The translations under genes and the position numbers were made by a program. Shown piece after piece: positions 1-7,471 of a stretch of 64,000 nucleotides of DNA. Location: assembly GCA_038890815.1 (NCBI GenBank), contig JAWAFC010000004.1:62001-126000 (forward strand), read 5' to 3'. Under the pieces are notes generated by a model, which was not told the origin of the DNA, made no database searches, and saw only the letters and a program-made list of their open reading frames with translations. The stretch is from JAWAFC01 sp038890815. Its GTDB lineage: Archaea > Micrarchaeota > Micrarchaeia > Burarchaeales > JACRGF01. Position 1 is the first letter of the stretch; the number at the start of each line of letters is the position of its first letter.

Positions 1-728
1 CAGAGAGGCGCGATGGCCTTCAACGCCTGTCTCAGTATGCCTTCGCTCTGGAAGCTCCCGAGCTCGAGATGCAGCTCCAGCTCGGGGTTTAGGCTTCTCC
101 ACTTGCGGATGAGGCCGGAGAGCGTGGCAACCCTGTGCGCGCAGGCGGGGGAGAGAAGGTGAAATCCCCCGAGCGCGATTTTGCCTATGCGCGGAAGCTC
201 GCGCTCGAGCGCGCGCTCGAACTCTCCATCCAAACGCATCTCGGAATTTTCTGGATCGAACGTGGCGATGAATCGGTTGGAGCGAGGAATCTTTTTCCCA
301 AACACGGTGTCTCCCTCGCTGAACTCAAAGACGAAGTGCGTTCTCGCCTCCGCCTCACGGAAGAAGCTCCGGCTCGGGACAAAGCCCTCGGAAGTGGCGA
401 GCAGCACATTTTTGTGAAGGAGACGCGCGAGCTCGGTGCTCTTTGTGTTTGCGTGCAGAAAGCACTTGACGCCGAGGTGGGCGGCAGCCTGGGCCATATT
501 GCCAGCCTGCCCGCCTACTCGCTTTTCCGCGATAACAAAATTCCGCAGGATGAAGTCTGTGGTTGTGCGGTCGATGACGACCTCGCGAGCCCTGCCCTGT
601 AGCATGCTGTCAATGAGGGGTGAAAGCGCAGGGGGAAGGTTGCTCACATCGCTGCCACGTACGTGGATGATCGCATCGATGTTTGTATTAAACGCGAACG
701 CAGCGCGCGATGGCAGCGCGAGTTTCAT
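1..728 (-). CDS. ADP-dependent glucokinase/phosphofructokinase family, partial (C-terminus outside window)
   Basis: About 242 N-terminal codons are visible and the frame is open to the window edge. ADP-dependent kinases of this family phosphorylate glucose or fructose-6-phosphate in the modified Embden-Meyerhof pathway of archaea. The sequence shows NTNIDAI at residues 14-20, GGQAGNMA at about 71-78, a GGFHLL segment and HLELGS near 217-222, all typical of the family's ribokinase-like fold; the catalytic C-terminal part is missing, so glucokinase cannot be told from phosphofructokinase. The ATG at 728 lies about 26 nt from a TATA-like box at 751-757, which fits a leaderless mRNA. The gene is divergent from the tRNA gene. 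Confidence 0.85.
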   Translation of the reverse strand, partial: MKLALPSRAAFAFNTNIDAIIHVRGSDVSNLPPALSPLIDSMLQGRAREVVIDRTTTDFILRNFVIAEKRVGGQAGNMAQAAAHLGVKCFLHANTKSTELARLLHKNVLLATSEGFVPSRSFFREAEARTHFVFEFSEGDTVFGKKIPRSNRFIATFDPENSEMRLDGEFERALERELPRIGKIALGGFHLLSPACAHRVATLSGLIRKWRSLNPELELHLELGSFQSEGILRQALKAIAPL

Positions 729-734
729 GAAACA

Positions 735-757
735 ATTAAAAACTGCGACATTAAAAT
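735..757. promoter_or_regulatory. Divergent promoters of the sugar kinase and tRNA-Gly
   Basis: Only 37 bp separate the kinase ATG from the mature tRNA 5' end. An ATTAAAA box at about 735-741 lies about 26 nt before the tRNA start, and TTTTAATG read on the minus strand (751-757) lies about 26 nt before the kinase ATG. Each box is therefore nested in the other gene's start region. Called from spacing and base composition only. Confidence 0.5.
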
Positions 758-765
758 AGTACCGA

Positions 766-882
766 GCGGCCGTCATCTAGCCTGGTAGGATCTGAGCTTC
801 CCATGACCTTTTTTCCGAAGTTAAGCGGAAAAGAAAGGGACGGAGACAGCTCATTGCCCGGGTTCAAATCCCGGCGGCCGCA
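766..882 (+). tRNA. tRNA-Gly(CCC) with a 44-nt intron at position 37/38
   Basis: The 7-bp acceptor stem GCGGCCG/CGGCCGC pairs perfectly (766-772 with 875-881), followed by discriminator A882. The T arm is CCGGG-TTCAAAT-CCCGG (858-874), the D arm is at 775-791, and the anticodon stem TGAGC/GCTCA is 793-797 with 849-853. After U33 the anticodon is CCC (800-802). Removing 804-847 leaves a 73-nt tRNA. The junction forms a canonical bulge-helix-bulge: bulge 802-804, four-pair helix 798-801/842-845, bulge 846-848, with cuts after the second bulge base on each side. The intron also carries a 7-bp hairpin (811-817/826-832). CCA is not encoded. Confidence 0.93.
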
Positions 883-896
883 ACCATCCCGAACCC

Positions 897-918
897 AGGG
901 GGAGGTGTTCCTCCCCCT
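897..918 (+). terminator. 9-bp G/C hairpin downstream of tRNA-Gly
   Basis: A perfect 9-bp inverted repeat, AGGGGGAGG / CCTCCCCCT with loop TGTT, begins 14 bp after the tRNA 3' end and ends just before the dispersed repeat. No U-run follows, so it is not a classical terminator. It may be an RNA processing or termination structure, or an extra module of the neighbouring repeat; the second repeat copy lacks it. Confidence 0.35.
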
Positions 919-920
919 AT

Positions 921-1178
921 CAGAACCAACCGACGGCTTCCTCGCTCGCAATAGGAACCTACGGTTCCTAATAGGAACCTACGGTTCCTATTACCTCCCT
1001 TTTTATTTGCGCGGGGCTCGCTCCTCGTCATATCGTTGGTTCCAATACCTCCAGCAACCATTTTCCATCAATGCCTTAATCCCAAAGAGGGGGGAAGGTC
1101 AAGGACGAAGGGGGGACACTTCCCCCCTTTGTCTAGGGAAGGTCAAGGACGAAGGGGGGACACTTCCCCCCTTTGTCT
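921..1178 (+). repeat. Palindrome-rich dispersed repeat, copy A
   Basis: About 258 bp that recurs at 28613-28878 in the same orientation. Modules in order: GAACCAAC, closed about 110 bp later by GTTGGTTC; two tandem AGGAACC-TAC-GGTTCCT palindromes; an AT-rich core; and a direct duplication of a 44-bp unit (1096-1139 and 1140-1178), each with a 9-bp hairpin AAGGGGGGA-CACT-TCCCCCCTT. It lies between the tRNA and the 3' end of the minus-strand transglutaminase gene, whose frame runs into it. No transposase or clear target duplication is visible. It may be a non-autonomous mobile element or a terminator-like repeat. Confidence 0.85.
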
Positions 1179-2493
1179 CCCACAGCGCGAGGATTACTGC
1201 CACAATCGTCACCACAAGTATTACCATCAGAAACAGTTTGAATGTCATCGGGATGTTTTCGCTGGTTCCGAGACCATAGACTTCGGGTTGGGATGATGCC
1301 CTCTGTGCATATATCACTCTATGGAAGGAAGAGTTCGTGCTCGTGCCGTGTGTCTTTACTGTAACAGGAAAGGTGTAGAAGTTGTTGAGCTCAAGCTCGG
1401 GAAGCCACAGGTTCCAGACAATCTCTTTGCTTTCGAGCGGCTTGAGATAGGCCAACTTGCCTTTTCCCTCCGCCGAAACCCCGCGCGGCGGAATGAGCAT
1501 GAGCGGAGCGAACACAAAGCCATTCTGTAAATTAGTTACCCTCACCCGCACGAGCTGACTACGCCCGTCGCCCTCCGGCAGGGTGAGCGAGAGCGAAACC
1601 CTCGGGCTAAATGGCCGCACTTCCCGGATCGTTATGGAGTAGTTCTTGTTCAACCCGAGTTGTACGCCGATCTCCCCCCTCGCCTGCAGTGTATCCTTCA
1701 CATAGCTCTGATCAAGCGCTTCGGCGAGCCTGATGTGTGCGGCGTCGAGCACGAGAAGCTCGTTGAAAGTCGGGTCAGCTGGAATCCATCCGTATTCTGG
1801 CACCCACACCTCGGCCCACCCATGAATCCCCCATTCTTCCCCAGTGTTTATGTAGCCCGAGACGAACCTCGCGGGAAGGCCGAGCGCGCGCGCGAGCGCG
1901 ATAAACAGGTGCGCGAACTCATCGCACGTTCCCCGCCTGTGGGTGAAGACCCATTCGGACGAGTAATTGAGCTCACCGAGCTCCCTGTCGTACCCCACGT
2001 TGTTGTAAGTCCATTCCACCAGGCGCGCGATGACCTCAAGCGCATCGTCACTTCCGTTTGCGATTTCAAGCGCGGTGCTGCGAATTTCAGGTGTTATCAC
2101 CACGAGCGGGGAGGCGCGCGTGTAGTTGGCGAGCTCCGGGGGCACAGGATAAGGATAGCGAACCGGGCTGGTTATGCTGTTGCCCTCATAGTCCACTCTC
2201 ACCGATGAAGAGACGGCGACTGTGGTTCGGTTCGGCACTTCAATCTCGAACACCATTCGCGCGCCATCACCACTTCTCCAGGAGAACGGATGCGTCGTAG
2301 CATGCACGCCCGCGCGTTGGTTGGCGTCATTGGCTGGCGCAAGCCCGTACAGCGTGACTGGGTATGGAAAAGGCTCCCCCACAGCCTCAATAAACCATTG
2401 AGTGCTCACCTCCGCCTGCAACTCGCCTATCTCCCTCACATCCAGCGCAGCAGAGCATGCGAGCACCGAAAGGAGGAAGCAAAGGCGTTTCAT
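1099..2493 (-). CDS. Exported, membrane-anchored transglutaminase-like protein
   Basis: This 464-residue protein has an N-terminal signal peptide (residues 1-17, with a lipobox-like VLAC ending at Cys13), a transglutaminase/protease-like core and a C-terminal membrane helix near 415-436. The expected triad is present: Cys190 in RRGTCDEF, His224 in IHGWAE and Asp240 in PADPTF. Such domains outside the cell act as thiol proteases or acyl transferases; the substrate is unknown. The start overlaps the panD stop by 4 bp, so the two are probably co-transcribed. The last roughly 26 residues are encoded by the dispersed repeat, so the original stop was probably lost when the repeat arrived. Confidence 0.8.
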   Translation of the reverse strand: MKRLCFLLSVLACSAALDVREIGELQAEVSTQWFIEAVGEPFPYPVTLYGLAPANDANQRAGVHATTHPFSWRSGDGARMVFEIEVPNRTTVAVSSSVRVDYEGNSITSPVRYPYPVPPELANYTRASPLVVITPEIRSTALEIANGSDDALEVIARLVEWTYNNVGYDRELGELNYSSEWVFTHRRGTCDEFAHLFIALARALGLPARFVSGYINTGEEWGIHGWAEVWVPEYGWIPADPTFNELLVLDAAHIRLAEALDQSYVKDTLQARGEIGVQLGLNKNYSITIREVRPFSPRVSLSLTLPEGDGRSQLVRVRVTNLQNGFVFAPLMLIPPRGVSAEGKGKLAYLKPLESKEIVWNLWLPELELNNFYTFPVTVKTHGTSTNSSFHRVIYAQRASSQPEVYGLGTSENIPMTFKLFLMVILVVTIVAVILALWETKGGSVPPSSLTFPRQRGEVSPLRP

Positions 2494-2837
2494 TTTTTCA
2501 CTTTTATCCGGTTCTTTTCATCCACGAGCACGATTTTTGGCTTCAGCCTCCGCGCCTCCCGCTCATCCACGATTTCCTCAGCCGCAATGATTATCTCGTC
2601 CCCCCGCCTGCAGAGCCTGGCAGCCGCGCCCATCACAGTGACCTCCCCTTTCTTTCCGGGCACGACGTAAGTCTGGAACCTATTGCCGTTTGAAATGTTC
2701 CATACATGGACCATCTCGTGCGGCAGCATGCCCGCGGCCTTGAGCAGCTCGCCGTCCACGGCCAGGCTCCCCGAGTAATGCAGCTTCAGGCCGGTCACCC
2801 TCGCGCCGTGGATTTTCCCCCTCAGCATGACGCGCAT
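2490..2837 (-). CDS. panD: Aspartate 1-decarboxylase, pyruvoyl type
   Basis: This 115-residue protein has the bacterial PanD layout: the start MRVMLRGKIHGARVT, the self-processing site HYSGS in which Gly23-Ser24 is cleaved to make the pyruvoyl cofactor, the WNISNGNRF segment and the NGAAA-like VMGAAARL loop. PanD converts aspartate to beta-alanine for pantothenate and CoA. Most archaea are thought to use the unrelated PLP enzyme MfnA, so this version is unusual and may have been acquired from bacteria. It is the first gene of a two-gene unit with the transglutaminase-like gene, and it shares a promoter gap with the divergent gene at 2890. Confidence 0.9.
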   Translation of the reverse strand: MRVMLRGKIHGARVTGLKLHYSGSLAVDGELLKAAGMLPHEMVHVWNISNGNRFQTYVVPGKKGEVTVMGAAARLCRRGDEIIIAAEEIVDEREARRLKPKIVLVDEKNRIKVKK

Positions 2838-2857
2838 GTGAATACCAGCGTTATCAA

Positions 2858-2870
2858 TCTAAATATAAAT
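2858..2870. promoter_or_regulatory. Shared TATA box of panD and the second transglutaminase gene
   Basis: A TAAATATAAATAT box sits between start codons at 2837 (minus) and 2890 (plus), about 25-28 nt from each. Both mRNAs would therefore be leaderless. No other AT-rich element is present in this 52-bp gap. Confidence 0.55.
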
Positions 2871-2889
2871 ATGTGTGGAAGATATCCTC

Positions 2890-4980
2890 ATGCGCAGGCT
2901 GCTCCTGGCATTCCTGCTTGCCTCCGCCTGTTTCGCCGAGAAGATCGACACCTCTCAGCGCGTGAGCCTCATCGAGGGCGTTGTCGTGGAGGAAGGGGTC
3001 GTGCGCGCTCTCTCGGGCGAGATCACCGAACTCCGCTTGAACCTCTCGGTGCCACAGCAGAGCGCCCGACAGGATGTCTTCTACTCCTCAGCGACCGAGC
3101 ATGACGACGAGGGGAATGCCGTGGCAACGTTTTTTGTTCCAAATCCGCCAAATCCATTCCCATACAGCATCAGGACGCGCATCGTCGCTCGTTCCCATCG
3201 CACCACTTTTCTGCCGCAGAATTATTCGGTTTCGCCCGAGCTGTTGGTCTATGCGCGCCCCACGCCACGCATCCAGAGCGATGAGCCACGCATCCAGAGG
3301 CTGGCCCGCGAGATCACGGCGGGCTCCCGCGATGATTTCGAGAGGATTGCCAGGCTTGCCATATTCACCCATGACTACCTGAAATACGATGCCTCGCTGG
3401 CGGGCGATGCCAGAGATGCGGTGTGGGCGCTGGAAAACAGGCGTGGGGTGTGCGTTGAGTACAGCGCGCTGTTCGCCGCGCTCGCCCGCTCGCTAGGCTT
3501 TCCCACGCGCTCGGTGGCAGGCTATGCGATGAGCGAGGACGGCACATGGATGGGACATGCCTGGAACGAGGTCTTTCTTGGTGAGTGGATTCCCGTGGAT
3601 GCCACCTGGTTGGAGGTGGGCTCGCTCGATGCCACACACATCGAGATGTTACGCGCGAACGACAGGACTTTCGGCAACAACCTCAGCGTGCTCATGCGCC
3701 CTGGCACGCGCATAGAGTGGAGCAGCCGCAACATGCTGGGCCGCGAGGTTCAGGCCGTGCAGCCCACGCGCATCGAGTTGGCGCAGCCCGAAAGCAACTT
3801 CAACCTTGCGCTTGCCTCCCCGGTTCTCCCGCCTGGCGGGGAAACGCTCGCATGGCTCGAGTTTTCTGCAGCCGACTACCGCGTGATCGAAGCCACTCTC
3901 GAGCCGTGCAAGGGCCCCTCGGCCATCGCATCGGTTGAGGACAACGAGCACGTGCTCATCGCAAGGCCGGGCGAGAAGGTCGCCACGGCATGGCGCATCC
4001 GCACCTCCCCCTCACTTTCACCATCGTTCATCTACACCTGCCCGCTCCTTTTAAACTCCCCATTTTTTGAGGAGAGGCCCGTTGAGCTCACCATACGGCC
4101 CGGCGCGCCCATCACCGAGCTCGAGGCTTGGCTTTCCTCAAACAGCATTACAGCTGGCGCTGAGCAAACCGTGTTCTTCAGTGTGAAAAGCGGCTCCCCC
4201 TCAAAGATAGGGATTGCAACCGAGGAGGGCATTTTCTTCACCCAGGCTCCTCCGCCCGGCATGACCGGCTCGCTGTCTTATACGCCGCGTGGCCTCGGCT
4301 CACAGAAAATTTTCGTTTTCACCGACCAGGGTGGCGTGGTCGAACTGAACTTCAACATCACCCACTCGCTCGCACTCTTTCTTCAAAATGCCTCCTTCCC
4401 CGCCAGCCTGCTCGAGGGAAGCCTCGCGAGCGTGAACGTCTCGCTTTTCCTCAACCGCTCGCCCAGCAACGTCAGGCTTACGCTTTCGCTTGACAATGAG
4501 TCAGATGTTGAGACGGCCGTTTTCAACGGCTCGGCCAATTTCTCCCTCTCCGTTCCCGCCACCGTGCCCGGCGCGCGCGAGCTTGTGCTCATCATCGAAG
4601 GCGCTGGCATGCGCATCGAGCAACGCAGGGCGGTTCGCGTTGTGGCAAAGCCCGCGGTCAGCATCCGCGCGATCTCCCCGCCTTCCCAAAACTCAACCGT
4701 CACCATTGCTTTTTCATTCGTGGGCGAGCCCACAAACATCACGCTCTTTGCCGACGGGCAGACGGTCGGGTTGCGTGAGGGCGAGTCGTCCGCGCTACTG
4801 CGCCTCTCCCCCGGCATGCACAACATAACGATAACTTGGCGCGACGAATTCGGAAACACCTACCAGCAGAGCGAAGAGGTGTGGATCCCCACGCCGTTGC
4901 TCCCCTGCCTGCCCGCGCTCATCGCCGGCTTTGCCTCAGCCCTGTTTTGCCTTCACAGCATTTCCAAACGCGCGTGCTAA
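2890..4980 (+). CDS. Large exported transglutaminase-like protein with C-terminal anchor
   Basis: The protein has 696 residues from the ATG at 2890, chosen because it begins with MRRLLLAFLLASACF and lies about 25 nt after a TATA box. A signal peptide (1-16) precedes a transglutaminase-like core with Cys188 (NRRGVCVEY), His223 (MGHAWNE) and Asp237 (PVDATW). Residues from about 290 to 670 look like tandem beta-sandwich domains with many NxS/T sequons, and a hydrophobic helix ends the protein. It is a diverged paralogue of the protein at 1099-2493, facing it across one promoter. Its tail overlaps the convergent macro-domain gene by 45 bp. The extracellular substrate is not known. Confidence 0.8.
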   Translation: MRRLLLAFLLASACFAEKIDTSQRVSLIEGVVVEEGVVRALSGEITELRLNLSVPQQSARQDVFYSSATEHDDEGNAVATFFVPNPPNPFPYSIRTRIVARSHRTTFLPQNYSVSPELLVYARPTPRIQSDEPRIQRLAREITAGSRDDFERIARLAIFTHDYLKYDASLAGDARDAVWALENRRGVCVEYSALFAALARSLGFPTRSVAGYAMSEDGTWMGHAWNEVFLGEWIPVDATWLEVGSLDATHIEMLRANDRTFGNNLSVLMRPGTRIEWSSRNMLGREVQAVQPTRIELAQPESNFNLALASPVLPPGGETLAWLEFSAADYRVIEATLEPCKGPSAIASVEDNEHVLIARPGEKVATAWRIRTSPSLSPSFIYTCPLLLNSPFFEERPVELTIRPGAPITELEAWLSSNSITAGAEQTVFFSVKSGSPSKIGIATEEGIFFTQAPPPGMTGSLSYTPRGLGSQKIFVFTDQGGVVELNFNITHSLALFLQNASFPASLLEGSLASVNVSLFLNRSPSNVRLTLSLDNESDVETAVFNGSANFSLSVPATVPGARELVLIIEGAGMRIEQRRAVRVVAKPAVSIRAISPPSQNSTVTIAFSFVGEPTNITLFADGQTVGLREGESSALLRLSPGMHNITITWRDEFGNTYQQSEEVWIPTPLLPCLPALIAGFASALFCLHSISKRAC

Positions 4981-5436
4981 CGCCTCATCCCTTGCCACGA
5001 GCAGCACACGTTTCGGAAAATCCTCCTTCCAGCCAACAATCTCCTCCACCATCGCCCGGGCCGCTTCGTCAAGCGGCACGCCCCCCACGCCCGTGCCCAT
5101 GCCAGGGAATGCGATTGTGCCCAGGCGCAGCTCGCACGCCAGTTCCAGCGCGGCCTTCACCGCTTTCCTTACGGCGGCAACGTCTGTTTTTCCCGGTGTG
5201 CGCATGGTGGGTGCATGCAAAACGAACTTTGCGGGCAACTTCCCAGCCGTGGTGGCCACGGCTTTTCCAACCGGAACGGGTGCTTTGGCCACCGCCTCGC
5301 GCTCGATCTCCTCCCCGCCCGCCTGCCTTATGGCCAACGCCACGCCTCCGCCCATCCGGCAGGCCGAATTCGCCGGGTTCACGAGCGCATCGCACTCCAC
5401 GCGCGTGATGTCGCCGCGCAGCACATCAATTTTCAT
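4936..5436 (-). CDS. Macro-domain ADP-ribose-binding protein
   Basis: This 166-residue single-domain protein begins MKIDVLRGDITRVECDALVN, with the NPANSACRMGGGVA loop and the FPGMGTGVGGVP loop that bind ADP-ribose in macro domains. Members hydrolyse O-acetyl-ADP-ribose, ADP-ribosyl-protein bonds or ADP-ribose-1-phosphate. The length equals one complete domain. The ATG at 5436 fits the family's usual N-terminus; ATG 5457 and TTG 5460 are in-frame alternatives. The gene overlaps the end of the upstream transglutaminase gene and is divergent from pepA. No ADP-ribosyltransferase is visible nearby. Confidence 0.85.
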   Translation of the reverse strand: MKIDVLRGDITRVECDALVNPANSACRMGGGVALAIRQAGGEEIEREAVAKAPVPVGKAVATTAGKLPAKFVLHAPTMRTPGKTDVAAVRKAVKAALELACELRLGTIAFPGMGTGVGGVPLDEAARAMVEEIVGWKEDFPKRVLLVARDEALARAFGNAVKAKQG

Positions 5437-5471
5437 AGCATTTTTATATTCATCCATCAATGCTTTTCAAC

Positions 5472-6956
5472 ATGCGCGTTGTGGTGAAAAAGTCCAATGC
5501 GGACGTGGTCGCCGATGCCGCCCTCGTGCTCACCTGCTTCCAGGGCACGAGCGCGCCCGAGATGCGTTGCGGGACAATCGCTCCGCTCATCGCCCGCCTG
5601 ATAGAGAGCGGCGAGTTCGGCGGGAAGCTTCTTCAGACCGCGCTCATCCACACCGAAGGCAAGCATCCGAGCGCGCGCATACTGCTGGTCGGGCTTGGCA
5701 AGAAAGAGGAATTTTACCGCGACATCATCAGGCAGGCCGTAACCAAGGCAGTGCATTTCCTTTCCGACATCGGCGTAAAGAGCTTCTCGATCGCCCTGCC
5801 GCCTGCAGACATCCCACCCGAGGATTCGGCCGCGTGCATCGCCGAGGGTGCCATCCTCGCAAACTATTCCTTCACCAGTTTCAAGACTCCCGAAAAGGAA
5901 GAGCCGAAGAAGGAAATTGACGAGGTGACAATCATTGTCGGAGAAAAGGAGCGCGCTGTCGCGGACTCCGTCTCCCGCGCAGTCATCACCGCCGAAGCAG
6001 CAAACTATGCGCGCGAGCTGGCGAACACTCCCGCGAACATCGCAACCCCCGCATACATGGCGGGCGTTGCAAGACGCCTCGCCAAGGAATGCAAGTTGAA
6101 AATTTCAGTTTACGGCAAAGAGCAGCTCAGGAAAATGGGCTTTAACGCTTTGCTGAGCGTGGCGAGCGGCAGCGCCCAGCCCCCTTATCTCGTCGTGCTC
6201 GAGCACAACGCGGGGAAGGGCCTGCCGAGTATTTGCCTTGTTGGAAAAGGCATCACCTTTGATGCAGGGGGCATCTCGCTCAAGCCCAGCGAGGGAATGG
6301 AAAAGATGAAGTGGGACAAGAGCGGCGCCTGTGCAGTCCTCGGAGTCATGCGCGCGGTCAGCAGGCTAGGGCTTCCATTGCATGTCATCGCGCTTCTGCC
6401 ATTCACCGAGAATCTCCCGAGCGGCAAGGCCAGCAGGCCGGGCGACATCGTCAGGGCTGTCGACAAAAAGACCATCGAGATAGTCAACACAGATGCCGAA
6501 GGCCGCCTAATCCTCGCCGATACCATCGCCTTTGCCTGCCAGAAATTCAAGCCGCGGGCGCTCATCGACATCGCCACGCTGACAGGCGCTGTGCTCGTGG
6601 CGCTGGGAAGCCAATGCGCGGCCGTGCTGGGTGACAGCGAGCTCGTTGGGCCACTGAAGGCCGCTGGCGAGGCCACTCACGAGCGTCTGTGGGAGCTCCC
6701 ACTCTGGAAGGATTATTTCGAGTACATGAAAAGCGCGAATGCAGACATAGCCAACATCAGTCAGTACAAAGAGGCCGGAACCATCACGGGCGCCGTGTTC
6801 CTCAAAAAATTCGTTCCCGAGGAGGTGAAGTGGGCGCACATAGACATAGCGGGCGTGGCCTGGATGGAGAGGGACAGGCATTACTGGAGGAAGGGCAGCG
6901 CCACGGGCTTCGGCGTCAGATTGCTGACAAAATTTCTTGAATCGTGGCGGGGCTAG
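5472..6956 (+). CDS. pepA: Leucyl aminopeptidase, M17 family
   Basis: This cytosolic dizinc exopeptidase removes N-terminal residues such as leucine from peptides. The C-terminal catalytic domain has VGKGITFDAGGISLKP, the active-site lysine region KMKWDKSGA and the family signature NTDAEGRL near residue 340. The length of 494 is normal. ATG 5460 is in frame, but ATG 5472 (MRVVVKKSN) lies about 25 nt after TTTATATT at 5444-5451 and is preferred. The 3' end overlaps the convergent THEP1 gene by 41 bp. Confidence 0.93.
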   Translation: MRVVVKKSNADVVADAALVLTCFQGTSAPEMRCGTIAPLIARLIESGEFGGKLLQTALIHTEGKHPSARILLVGLGKKEEFYRDIIRQAVTKAVHFLSDIGVKSFSIALPPADIPPEDSAACIAEGAILANYSFTSFKTPEKEEPKKEIDEVTIIVGEKERAVADSVSRAVITAEAANYARELANTPANIATPAYMAGVARRLAKECKLKISVYGKEQLRKMGFNALLSVASGSAQPPYLVVLEHNAGKGLPSICLVGKGITFDAGGISLKPSEGMEKMKWDKSGACAVLGVMRAVSRLGLPLHVIALLPFTENLPSGKASRPGDIVRAVDKKTIEIVNTDAEGRLILADTIAFACQKFKPRALIDIATLTGAVLVALGSQCAAVLGDSELVGPLKAAGEATHERLWELPLWKDYFEYMKSANADIANISQYKEAGTITGAVFLKKFVPEEVKWAHIDIAGVAWMERDRHYWRKGSATGFGVRLLTKFLESWRG

Positions 6957-7419
6957 CCTCCCCCCGCCTCACCTCAATGAGCTTTCCCTTTCCCCTAAAC
7001 TCCTCCACGAGCTTTTCTCCGATCACCGCGAGCACGGGCTTTCCACTCGTCAGCGCCTTGGCGACAGCATCGCGAAACCTCTCACTGAGCCACTCCATTT
7101 TCCCTATTTCATCTATCACGATGACATCCTTCTCCCGTATGGCTTTCTCCAGGGCGGGGATGGCTACCCTCTCAAATTCCTCCACCATCACCCTGTATTT
7201 CCCCACGCGCGGCTCGCCAGGCTCGGCCTTGGCCAACCAGCCGCTCTGCCCGCTCGCGATATCCACAACAATAAAGCCCGTACGCTCGCCCTTCTCGTCC
7301 CTCATCTCCGGTGTGAGTATGCCGCCTATTCTTTTTCTTTTCATCTTCAGCGCAGCGCTCGCCTGCTGGAGCAGCGTGCTCTTGCCGCTGCCCGGCCTTC
7401 CCGTGATGAAAACATTCAT
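6916..7419 (-). CDS. THEP1-type nucleoside-triphosphatase
   Basis: This 167-residue P-loop NTPase has a Walker A motif at residues 7-15 (GRPGSGKST), a Walker B region DVIVIDEIGKME and the RIGGILTPEMRDEKGERTGF segment of the THEP1/NTPase_1 family. Members hydrolyse nucleoside triphosphates slowly; the cellular role is unsettled, and some may be nucleotide kinases. The ATG at 7419 gives the usual MNVFITGRPG start and lies 28 nt from a TATA box shared with the divergent ABC gene. Confidence 0.85.
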   Translation of the reverse strand: MNVFITGRPGSGKSTLLQQASAALKMKRKRIGGILTPEMRDEKGERTGFIVVDIASGQSGWLAKAEPGEPRVGKYRVMVEEFERVAIPALEKAIREKDVIVIDEIGKMEWLSERFRDAVAKALTSGKPVLAVIGEKLVEEFRGKGKLIEVRRGEASPATIQEILSAI

Positions 7420-7440
7420 CTCACGAGATTTGGGGAGGCG

Positions 7441-7450
7441 ATTTTTTAAA
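7441..7450. promoter_or_regulatory. Shared TTTAAA box of THEP1 and the ABC exporter
   Basis: ATTTTTTAAA sits between the THEP1 ATG (7419) and the ABC ATPase GTG (7472), about 28 and 25 nt from them. The TTTAAA core is symmetric, so one box could seat the TATA-binding protein in both directions. Confidence 0.5.
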
Positions 7451-7471
7451 GACACGCTGAGAGTCTTCCAC

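Noticed and set aside
1096..1178. CRISPR-like array
   Set aside because: Only two adjacent units without unique spacers, and no cas genes in the window; they belong to the dispersed repeat.
803..1296. Plus-strand frames across the tRNA intron, repeat copy A and beyond (also 27957-28847 at copy B)
   Set aside because: They span a tRNA and antisense coding sequence; the shared peptide wording at both sites only reflects the DNA repeat.
6944..7471. 176-codon upstream extension of the first ABC ATPase
   Set aside because: It is antisense to the THEP1 gene and ABC homology begins only at about 7480.
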